Of a stretch of 64,000 nt of DNA, positions 35,544-45,255 are shown piece after piece. The translations under genes were made by a program, and so were the position numbers. Numbering within the stretch: position 1 is the first letter of the stretch; each line of letters opens with the position of its first letter. The notes beneath the pieces were generated by a model, which was not told the DNA's origin, did not search any database, and saw nothing but the letters and a program-made list of their open reading frames with translations. Source of the DNA: Scalesia atractyloides (lineage: Eukaryota; Streptophyta; Magnoliopsida; Asterales; Asteraceae); contig CAMTDV010000018.1 of NCBI GenBank assembly GCA_947069175.1, positions 45,954,869 through 46,018,868 of the forward strand, read 5' to 3'.

Positions 35544-37341
35544 TGACGTGTGCGTGTGTATACATATTTTTACAATGAATTTTACACACGATTCGGTTTT
35601 AAATTTATAAAAATGATTTATACTTCAAGATTAAAACACACACGAAAGGGCAAGTGTACCCCGTCATATATGTAGTAAAGTATCGGAAAGAACCAAGTAT
35701 CGATCCATGGATGCGGGCGGAAGCAAAAGTACTAAACCTTTGTCGTTAAATTACCGGTATAAATGAGATGTGGATAATTTGTTTGCAAAGATATATCTTT
35801 GAAAGAATAATAAATTATGAACATAATGAGTAAAATAAATAGCCTCGCTTTACGAACAATCGAAACATGTTAACTAAGTCGGTTTTTGGCACTACAACAC
35901 TCGGTCAATTTTTCTATTTTAAAAAAGACAATTAGTTTCCCTTTCGGGAATCCTAACATGACAACCCTTCGGAAAGTTAAAACAATAAACAAACTTTAAC
36001 CACCTAAAATTGTTCTTTGACGCCCTTATTGATAAATGTTTATGAAAATCCCTTAAAAATAAGTTAGTCATCCGTTAAGAGTTTCCTAACCGCACTTTAT
36101 TGAGGAAAGTAACACTGATAAACACAATGTGACCACCAAGAAAAGCATAACCTAGATTAAATCACAACCAAGCCCATTTTACAAACCTTGAACACAACTT
36201 TATTTAGAAAAGCAATTTTGGCCGAAACTACTAACTAAACTTAAATTATGACAAGAGTTCATAACGACACCATCCGACCCGTTAAGGTTTTTCTGTGAAG
36301 GAAAACATTCATGATTAACATTAATTACCTCTTATGAAACCAATTCTCATTTCTAAGCTCATGGTGTAAACATTTTAACAAGTTAAAAGTTTGCTAATAA
36401 GTGATTAATTAAGCTTCTTTTTGCAAATATCTTAACTAACCAAATACTAATCTTCCAAGACAATTAACTATAATCAAGAATCCAATATCAACAAACAAGG
36501 TTGCAAACTAATCATCAAGGATTAACATAAAAAGTGCTAAGTGTCATTACAACATAATTAACATACTAATGGTTGTTCATGAAGCAAGTAAACAATGTTT
36601 TTTTGCCATTAGGCTACAATAATCATAGTAACATCATCTCAATGCTTGTATCTAAGATCAAAATACATGTTAAGAACAAGAAATCAAACCATAAACAAGC
36701 AAGGATTTGATAGATTGGATGCTAGATAGGCTTCTTGCAACTTTGAGGCTACAAACCGTCCTCTTCAGACTGCTCTCGGACCCCAGAAATCGCCCAGAAG
36801 TTAGGAAAATTCCCAATGTCTCGATCAGTAGCTTCTGCCCTGTTTTATATTGTTTTTTTAATTTGGCAAGATCGTGCAAGATCTGCACGGCCGTGCACTA
36901 TTCCCGCAATCTGGTGACGTCAGCTTATCCATAACAATGATTTGAAATGGCATGGTCATGCCACAAGTGGCACGGTCGTGCATGTCCGATGATCAGGCAG
37001 TGGTTCTCGGTGAAATGGCTTGGCACGGTCGTGCCAAGTGATGCATGGTCGTGCATCTCCGGCGAAATGGATGGATGTGCGGTCTTCTATCTCGCATGCA
37101 CACGGTCATGCCATATATGGCACGGCTGTGCCAACTGATCTGCAGCTTAACAGAATCTTCGTAACTTCGCTGTTTCGCTCGGAAAATCCATTTTTTCTTC
37201 ATCCTTCGTTCCAATACACTGTTTAGGGCATGTAAACCAAAACACACCTGATTAAGTACCAAAACCGAGGATTTATGACCGAAAACGCATAAAACGAGGG
37301 TAAAACGAGGGACTAAAACGTGTATATTTTAACATATATCA
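35544..37341 (-). repeat. Athila 5' LTR (1.8 kb)
   Basis: Plus-strand ends are TGACGTGTGCG and ACATATATCA. From 36382 it matches the left LTR; 35544-36381 has no counterpart there. It contains a TATA box and CACGGTCGTG palindromes at 36843-37135. No coding region. Confidence 0.9.
36843..37135 (-). promoter_or_regulatory. Athila 5' LTR promoter with palindromes
   Basis: The minus strand has TATAAAA at 36849-36843. Upstream quasi-palindromes: about 36865, 36886 (GCACGGCCGTGC), 36948, 36969, 37022 (TGGCACGGTCGTGCCA, perfect arms), 37042, 37101 and 37119. CpG-to-TpG or CpA changes account for several variants (CATGGTCATG), as expected from cytosine methylation. Confidence 0.6.
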
Positions 37342-37346
37342 ATACG

Positions 37347-37840
37347 GGACACGTACGTACATCCAAAAAAAATTTAATCATTAAAATCTTTTATTTTAGT
37401 GATTGGAATGCAAAAATATCATTCGTAGCGCATCTACGGTCATTTCGCGTTCGTTACGATTTCCATCGTAATTAACTGAAAATCGCAATCGCATGATCGA
37501 ACGAACCGACACCTGCGACATTTTTGGACACATTTCAAGTTCCCTTTAATTTATTGTGCTTATAAAGCTTAAAACTGGGGTTAACGGGTGTTAAAAGTGA
37601 CAAAACGCGACAAATATGACCGCAGGGGCCTGTTCTGCCAATATTGGAAACTTAGTGCCAGCTAGGGGTGGATGCGAACCGCATCAGAACCCCATGCGGT
37701 CCGCATGGGGTGCCCAGCTCACCAGTTTTGTTGGCAGCAGCTGATTAACTTGCTTATTGACTCACCAAACGAACTTGCCACCTTTCTACCTGCTTCTAAA
37801 AAGTGTATTGACACTAATCCAACTTGGTGATGATTCATGG
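37347..37840 (+). repeat. LTR1 of the gag-only Gypsy element, second part
   Basis: It continues LTR1 after the Athila insertion and matches LTR2 from about 38760 to 39241, including the GCGGTCCGC palindromes. It stops at GATTCATGG (37840), where a deletion joins it to internal 3' sequence; the remaining 2.4 kb of LTR1 is missing. Confidence 0.88.
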
Positions 37841-38223
37841 TCACGGAGAAATGAAACACAAGCTAAATACTTATAGAACCTTCTCTCTATAGTCAGATTC
37901 TTAAAGGACACTCACAGTTCTATTGGTCGATTTGGTTTTACCATAAATCAAATCCCTCATCTCCAATTTTTGCATTAATCAAGGAAGTATCTATTAGGAG
38001 ATGAGCACCACCGGTATAACAGGCCATTCCCACTTCCTACATTATCTGAGGAAGTATCCACTAGGGAATTTTAAAGTTATGCCTTACGTGGAGATCCTTG
38101 ATGGGTTATCCTATGTGAGTAAATGAAACCCTAGATTCCGCGCAAAACGATTGCTTGACACAACTTATACAAACGGATTCCTACGAATAAATTTCGGGAC
38201 GAATTTCCTAAAGTAGGGAAGAC
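37841..38223 (+). other. Remnant of the first internal region, gag-only Gypsy element
   Basis: It matches 44890-45255, the last part of the second internal region, ending with the same AAAGTAGGG-type purine tract. It has 26 bases (about 38068-38093) absent from the other copy. The shared CATGG at the junction suggests the deletion used microhomology. Confidence 0.85.
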
Positions 38224-39070
38224 TGTGACAACTGTGCCTCCAGTTGTCATTATGAAATCCTGAACAAACTCATAAGCAATAAAACCTTGTGTTTTATTCA
38301 TTGAATTATGAAATTATCCATAACAGTTGCACAATATCAATCCTTGTTCAAAATCGAGCTCTTAAACAATCTCTGGAAAATTATACGTAAACTGTTACGT
38401 AAACGTAATCAGCTAAGTGCAACGTATGTTCCGGAATAGTGACATAAGCTAAACATACCCTAAATATCCTTTACATAACTTAGAAATAAGTTTTGAAGGG
38501 TTTGGTATGTCAAAAACAAGCTCATTCGATCACAGGGACTATTACGACAAACTACGAAAGGCTGCTGATTCTCGTAGCGATGCACACTCTGGAAAAATAA
38601 GACAAGCTTAACATACCTAAAATACCCTTTACGTAACTTAGAAATAAGTTTCGAGGGCTTCGGTATGACAAAAACACACTTTTGTAACTTCAGGGGCTAT
38701 TTTACAAATTCTGTGAAACTATGCCAATTCGCGTATTCCTTGATACGGGACACGTACACACATCCAAAAATTTTTGTAATCATTAAAATCTTTTATTTTA
38801 GTGATTGGAATGCAAAAATATCATTCGTTGCGCATCTACGGTCATTTGCGCGTTCGTTACGATTTCCGTCGTAATTAACCGAAAACCGCAACCGCACGAT
38901 TTAACGAACCGACACCCAGGACATTTTTGGACACATTTAAAATTCCTATACTTTATTGTCCTTATAAAGCATAAAACTAGGGTTAACGGGTGTTAAAAGT
39001 GCCAAAACGCGACAAATATGAGTGCAGGGGCCTGTTTTACCAATATTGGAAAGTTAGTGCCAGCAAGGGG

Positions 39071-39285
39071 TGGATGCGGACCGCATCCAGAACCCCATGC
39101 GGTCCGCATGGCGTGCCCAGCTCACCAGTTTTGTTGGCAGCAGCTGATTAACTTGCTTATTGACTCACCAAACGAACTTGCCACCTTTCTACCTGCTTCT
39201 AAAAAGTGTATTGACACTAATCCAACTTGGTGATGATTCATGGACACTTGCTAAGCTCTTATGACTTCAAATTTAATATAAATAG
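39071..39285 (+). promoter_or_regulatory. LTR promoter of the gag-only Gypsy: paired palindromes and TATA box
   Basis: GGATGCGGACCGCATCC and CCATGCGGTCCGCATGG lie side by side (39071-39112), and TATAAATA follows at 39278-39285. LTR3 has the same set at 46097-46141 and about 46304-46311, with a few CpG changes, and LTR1 keeps the palindromes at 37663-37705. Confidence 0.6.
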
Positions 39286-40966
39286 CACAGGGATTTCACC
39301 ATTTGAAACTTTTCAACCTCCCATCTAGCTCACATCTGCTATAAATCCGAATTTGCAACCATCTTTGGAGCTTCCTCTTTGATTCTTTAGCAATCCTTGG
39401 TGTTTGTAAGTCTCTCATTCAAGTTTTGTTCAATTCTTGTAGCATATTTGAGCTAGAAATCAAACAGTTTGACTTCTGTTTGACTTTCCGTTTTGATCAT
39501 GAATTGATCAGGACAAATTTCAATTGAATCTTTCGATGTGATTGTAATTATGTTGATTATGGTCCTTAATGATCATGCCTACGGATTTCCACATTTTCTA
39601 GTCATTTTGCCAAGTCAAAGTTTCGGTCAAAAATGTGATTTTTGTGCAATTTGCAATGGAACCATCTCCGGGTATAAAAACAGTTTTTCTTGCTGCCAAA
39701 ACACTTTTAAACTTATTTAGACATGTCAAAACATGTCTAATTCGTCACTTTTGTTTATAGTTCTTGTTTAGAGTCATAAGTCTAGCGGTTTTGACCACCG
39801 CTTTGACTTTCAAATCTGACCCGTTTGGTTGATCTTTGGACCCAACCAAATACATATTTATGACCATAATTATAAAGGGAATAACCCTCTGAGGTTATAC
39901 CTTATGGTCATGTCATTTGGTTAGTGTTATGATAACTAGTTGATGTAATCTTCAATAATGACCAAAAGGCCCTTTTTTGCAAATAAATCAACTATAAACA
40001 TATGTAACCTAAATTTGACATATATTCTGATTAAATAACATTTTTAAACATGTTTTGGTAATTTAGACTTATAATAACACAAATCTAACCATCCGACTAC
40101 ATTGTTACGCAAATGACGCGTTAAACTAGCTTAAACTACCTTGACGAGTCATAACGGGTCAAAAGCACTTAGAAACCTTTCCAACTCTGAATGTAATTAA
40201 ACCATATGATATGAGTCCCAACACTCATTTGGTTTATAAGGTCTCATTCTATTCCAAATCCTCCGATTTCAAGTCCCGATATTTACATAGTTAACCGTTT
40301 TTAGGACACGTTTGATTTTAAGGACTCTTGATCTTGGTTTATCTTCTTGAACAAGGACTTTATTACAATTCCAGGTAAGTACATAGTCCCCTCTTTTACG
40401 GTTTTCAAATGTTTTGGGGTGATTACTTTCGTGTTTTCATAACATATACATGCTTTGATTACATAGTATACCTAGTACACGATTTCCAACGACATTTTCA
40501 TTGGTACATTGATTTAGTATACCTTCACATGTTTTCAAAGACATTATGCTTCGTATGTTGACTTAGCATACCTAGTACATTGTTACAAGGACATTTTCAC
40601 AAGCATGCTTACATTGTTATTTACATATTGGTGCGTTGAACTTGACATTAATACATTCATTAACATTGATGCCGACCAGTAGTATGTTATGCTACCATAG
40701 GTTTGAAAACCCATTCTCGCTTCCTATTTTGTTTTGAAGTATCCATTGGGGAATAACAGAATCCAATGAACATTGATAAATCTTTGTCTTTATAAAGGTT
40801 TATCCGACAATTAACAAGGTTTGAATGTATTCGCCAACAAACCATAATATATGTTTTAACAATAAAAGGCAATGGTTTATAAAACATAACTTTTGATTTA
40901 AACACAACATTTGTTTATTCAAAGACATTGTTTTATACAAAATATTATGGCTATTCAATATAATGG

Positions 40967-41205
40967 TTTATTCATGACAATTTGGTTTATACTAGAACAA
41001 GGGTTTATTCATGACAATTTGGTTTATACAAGAACAATGGTTTATTCATGACAATTTGGTTTATACAAGAACAATGGTTTATTCAAGACAATTTGGTTTA
41101 TACAAGAACAATGGTTTATTCATGACAATTTGGTTTATACAAGAACAATGGTTTATTCATGACAATCTGGTTTATACAAGAACAGTGGTTTATTCATGAC
41201 ACTTT
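40967..41205 (+). repeat. 37-bp tandem repeat array in LTR2
   Basis: Six units begin TTTATTCATGACAATTTGG at 40967, 41004, 41041, 41078, 41115 and 41152, and a partial unit begins at 41189. Because 37 is not a multiple of three, the frame rotates; the resulting open frames are by-products, not genes. Confidence 0.9.
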
Positions 41206-41647
41206 TTGGTTATTAAGTTAACCTTGCATCCTTTCTTTTATATCATTGATTATCATATGATTTATAAAAGAACAACATTTTGTATGGATTCATGGCAGTT
41301 TTGAAACCATTCAAATATTTCTTTAAATACTCAAAGCCATGAACCTAAATCACGAAACCTTTGTTACTCACAGGCATTTTTATGCTGACGTACCTATTTT
41401 CACATATGTTTCAGGTTATCTATGTGATGATTGTTGTTTCATGCTATACATAGGACGTACTCGGGCCTTAGTGACATTAAAATTCAAAAGACAATATGAT
41501 TGTATTTAATCTCCGTTATTCCAAAACAATGTAATTCAGTAATTCAATAAAACAAAACTTTAAGAACCATTTGTTGTGAAACAATTTGTAACGTGACTCC
41601 CCAAGTGTTTCCGCCGCGTGTTGTTTTACGCGATTTGGGGTGTTACA

Positions 41648-42232
41648 GATTGGTATCAGAGCACTGGTTATAGGGAATTAGGTTACTAGTAATACTTTGA
41701 CCTAGTCTATAACCATCCTAGCACCCTAACGCAAGTTTACTTGTGTTTAGATTTAAAAATACTATATAATCACCTATCCTTAGGTGATTACCAAACAAAT
41801 TCACAAATTACAAACTCGTTTTGAAAATCAATCATCTATCCTTAGATAATCTGTTTTTGGCTTTAAGCCTTCAAAGTTTTCAAAATCTCGTCAAGGTTTG
41901 GGTCTTATTAATGGGAACACGTGCAATCTGGAAGGGTGGGTGCCTGTACCCTGAATTTTCTGTCTAAGGCTTAAAGTGTTCATACAAATCCACATTATCG
42001 GACAAGTCACTCTTACCTGGGAACTCCTGCGGTGAGTGTCCACTTATGGGCTAAAGCATATCTTCGTGAAACATTATAAACACCCATTTACTTTGATTAG
42101 TCACTGTGTCATTTGTTAGTTTTAAGTAACAACCAAATGATCACAATCCTTATACTTCGCCAATATTTTGAATTCCTTCCAATTATTCAATATCAATCTC
42201 ACACATTTCTCTCATGTTTCCTTTCTCTTAGA
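41648..42232 (+). other. Primer-binding site and leader of the gag-only Gypsy element
   Basis: TGGTATCAGAGC (41651-41662) lies three bases after LTR2 and pairs with initiator tRNA-Met. The rest is non-coding leader up to the gag ATG at 42233, with two similar segments near 41760-41850 (CCTATCCTTAGGTGATTACC and TCTATCCTTAGATAATC). Confidence 0.85.
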
Positions 42233-43430
42233 ATGCCTCCCCGTCACAACACTGCTCAAGACGCCGAAATGGCGGCTTTAATTGCGCAACAAATGGCCGC
42301 CATACTTCCGAACCTTGTGATCCAATTTAAATCAAGCTTGCAATAACAATAACAACAATGCACCTGCTCAGTGCAACTATATACAATTTTGTTCAGCTAA
42401 ACCACTCAAGTTTTCTGGGTCTGAGGGAGCTACTAGGATCCTACGATGGTTCGAAAGTATCGAAAGCACTTTTCGTTATGTGCAGTGCCCAAATGAACGC
42501 AAGGTAGAGTTTGCTTCGAGTTTCTTTCAAAAGAGAGCACTTACATGGTGGAATGGTGTGAAAAGAGACCGGGGTGCCGAGGTAGCGATGGCTCAAACAT
42601 GGGAAGAGCTTCGAGCTCTCATGATGAAAGAGTTATGCCCACGTCATGAACGAAGGGCACTTGAGAATGAGTTCCATGATCTTAAACAAGATAGTGGAGA
42701 ACATCGTGCCTACACCGACCGATATGAGGAGCTAAGCTTGTTGTGTCCTACGATGGTTACGCATTTGGACAAGGCATTTGAAAAGTACATTGATGGGCAT
42801 GATCTTAAACAAGATAGTGGAGAACATCATGCCTACACCGACCGATATGAGGAGCTAAGCTTGTTGTGTCCTACGATGGTTACGCCTTTGGACAAGGCAA
42901 TTGAAAAGTACATTGATGGGCTGCCTGACCCTGTTCAGGATATTGTTACTGGTAGCAACCCTACCACCGTTCGACAGGCTATCAAACTCTCTACTAGCCT
43001 GACTGAGTCTCAAATCAGAAAAGGGAAATTTTTTTGCAAAGGCGACAAGGAACAAGCTGCTAAAGCCACGCAAGACAAACCCAAAGAAACCAAAGTTGAA
43101 CCTTCCAAGAAATCTAGCAAGCGTTAGGCTTCACAAAACCTTGATGCGGTTACTCGACCCAACCAAGCTGCTCCTAACCAACCAGCGCAACCCCCTACTA
43201 GAAGACCATACAATGGAACTGCACCTCTGTTCAACCAATGTAACCTTCATCATCATGCGAATGTTCAATGCCGCAAATGTTTAAATTGTGGGCTTATTGG
43301 TCATACAGCTAATGTTTGCCGAGTTGCTGCTACACAAAACCAAGTTGTTAACAACCCTGCTCATGGACATGCTCCTAACGCTGGAGTTAACGAGCCTCGT
43401 GCCAACAATAATGCAGTTATAAACAACTAG
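42233..43430 (+). pseudogene. Gag of the non-autonomous Gypsy element
   Basis: The start is ATG 42233 (MPPRHNTAQDAEMAALIAQQ). A shift within a CAA/TAA run near 42340 changes frame; then LKFSGSEGATRILRWFESIE, FFQKRALTWWNGVKRD and LMMKELCPRHERRALENEFH form the retrotransposon Gag core. A 123-bp in-frame tandem duplication (42675-42797 and 42798-42920) repeats 41 residues of the core. A TAG at 43125 interrupts before a CCHC knuckle (CLNCGLIGHTANVC, about 43285). The natural end is near 43430, with no protease or RT behind it. The Gag type resembles chromovirus/Tekay Gag. Confidence 0.85.
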
Positions 43431-43983
43431 GGTTTTACATTTCAATTTCTTTTGTTATCCAAGACTCATGTACTTTTTCCAGTTATTTATGTAATGATGT
43501 TTTAGTTTTAAACTAATATGCCTGGTTGTGTAATGTGTGCGGTTATATCAATTGCGGAAATTCTCATTCTTTACGAATTTGAACGACTCGCGTAATACAC
43601 CTCATTGTAGTCGCACATTCTTTACCAAATCTATGAACTTGTCTATCCATGGAAAACGTACAATTTTATTGGTTGGCGTGAAACACGTGACAAGATAAGC
43701 TATGCAGACTATGCAACGAATTAAGTAATTATGGGTGCACACATAATTATGAGATTCGATGCATGGAAACCATAGTAAGTCCTGTTAAGTTTGAGGACAT
43801 AAAATCTAGAGTGATTAGATAATGAGGCGATCATGATATCATAAGAACATGGTGGATACGCCGCTGGTACTTCCTATATATAAGTGTTCTTATGGCATTA
43901 TTTGTCGTAGCATTATCCAAATCACTTGAGGATTTATGTTATCCCAGACCCATATGTGTTAACTTAAATCAAAAGCCATCTAT
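43431..43983 (+). other. Non-coding internal region after gag
   Basis: No recognisable pol sequence on either strand. AT-rich. The sequence goes from the gag stop to the fold-back array without trace of protease, RT or integrase. Confidence 0.6.
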
Positions 43984-44898
43984 ATTCATTTCCGTTTCTG
44001 GAGAAGTATCTATTGACGAAAAAATGAACTAGCTACTCATTTTTCGCTTCTGCAGAGATATCCATTGGGAAATGAATAATCCATTCGAAGTCCACATTCA
44101 TTTTCATTCTAATGAAGTATCCATCGAGGAAAATGAACTATCCGTTCGTTATCTCTTCTAAAGAAATAGCCATTGGGAAAATGAACAAATTCATGCCGCT
44201 TCTGAAGAAGTCCATTGAGGAAAATGAATTACCCATTCATTTTCGCTTCTGAACAAATACCCATTGGGGAATGAATAATCCTGTCCTAATCTTTCATTTC
44301 CACTTCTGACGAGGTATCCATTGGAAAATGAATTATCCAATCATTTTCGCTTCTGAAGAAATATCCATCGGGGAAATGAAATACCTATTCATAATCTTTC
44401 ATTTTCACATCTAACGAGATATCCATTGGAAAATGAATTATCCATTCATTTTTGCTTCTGAAGAAATATCCATCGGGGAAATGAATTACCTATTCATAAT
44501 CTTTCATTTCCATTTCTTATGAAGTATCCATAGGAAAATGAATTATCCATTCATTTTCGCTTCTGAAGAAATATCCATCAGGGAAATGAATTATCTATTC
44601 TTAATCCTTCATTTCCACTTCTGACGAAGTATCCATTGAAAAATGAATTATCCATTCATTTTCGCTTCTGAAGAAATATCCATCAGGGAAATGAATTATC
44701 GATTCTTAATCCTTCATTTCCACTTCTGACGAAGTATCCATTGGAAAATGAATTATCCATTCATTTTTGCTTCCGAAGAAATATCCATCGGGGAAATGAA
44801 TAATCTATTCAACATCATTCATTTCCACTTCTGACGAAGTATCCATTGAAAAATGAATTATCCATTCATTTTCGTTTTCGAAGAAGCATCCATGGAGA
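43984..44898 (+). repeat. 105-bp compound fold-back tandem array
   Basis: About eight units of 105 bp (phase marks TCATTTTCGCTTC at 44237, 44341, 44446, 44551, 44656 and 44761). Each unit is two related halves of about 52 bp, and each half has inverted ends, TTCATTTTC and GGAAATGAA, around CTTCTGAAG-like and ATATCCAT sequence. A single half-unit-like motif (GTATCCATTGGGGAATGA) is also present in the LTRs at about 40738 and 47773. Confidence 0.85.
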
Positions 44899-45255
44899 AA
44901 TGAAACACAAGCTAAATTCTTATAGAACCTTCTATCTCAATAGTCGGATTCTTAAAGGATACTCACAGTACTATTGGTCGATTTGGTTTTACCATAAATC
45001 AAATCCCTCATCTCCACTTTCTGCATTAATCAAGGAAGTATCTATTAGGAGATGAGCACCACCGGTATAACAGGCCATTCCCACTTCCTACATTATCTGA
45101 GGAAGTATCCACTAGGGAATGGAGATCCTTGATGGGTTATTCTATGTGAGTAGATGAAACCTCAGATTCGGCGCAAAACGATTGCTTGAAACAACTTATG
45201 CAAACGGATTCCTACGAATAAATTTCAGGACGAAATTTCCTAAAGTAGGGGAGAC
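44899..45255 (+). other. 3' internal end and polypurine tract of the gag-only Gypsy element
   Basis: Non-coding, shared with 37841-38223. It ends in AAAGTAGGGGAGAC directly before LTR3, the plus-strand primer. Confidence 0.8.

Larger units (their letters stand above)
1738..37341 (-). mobile_element. Athila-like Gypsy retrotransposon, nested host of a Copia and a Tekay
   Basis: The minus-strand element is flanked by ATACG on both sides (1733-1737, 37342-37346). The 5' LTR is at 35544-37341, the primer site matches tRNA-Asp (35520-35537), gag is at 33397-35111, protease at 32677-33396, RT/RNase H/integrase at 32203-32676 plus 21590-24095, an env-like 3' ORF at 4276-5483, and the polypurine tract and shortened 3' LTR at 1738-2708. 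Removing the Copia (14.9 kb) and the Tekay (8.1 kb) leaves about 12.6 kb, a normal Athila size. The conserved motif next to the tract, the DLGAS protease and FMDDFSVFG in RT support the Athila assignment. All ORFs are broken. Confidence 0.9.
38224..41647 (+). repeat. LTR2 of the gag-only Gypsy element (3.4 kb)
   Basis: Starts TGTGACAACTG, ends GGGGTGTTACA next to a primer site. It is highly similar to LTR3 (45256-48609). It contains paired palindromes and a TATA box (39071-39285), an inverted repeat TTAGACATGT/ACATGTCTAA (about 39717-39741) and a 37-bp tandem array (40967-41205). No ORF above noise. Confidence 0.93.

Noticed and set aside
41011..41199. 62-codon open frame with repeated residues
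   Set aside because: It is the 37-bp tandem array read in rotating frames, also seen at 47964-48161.
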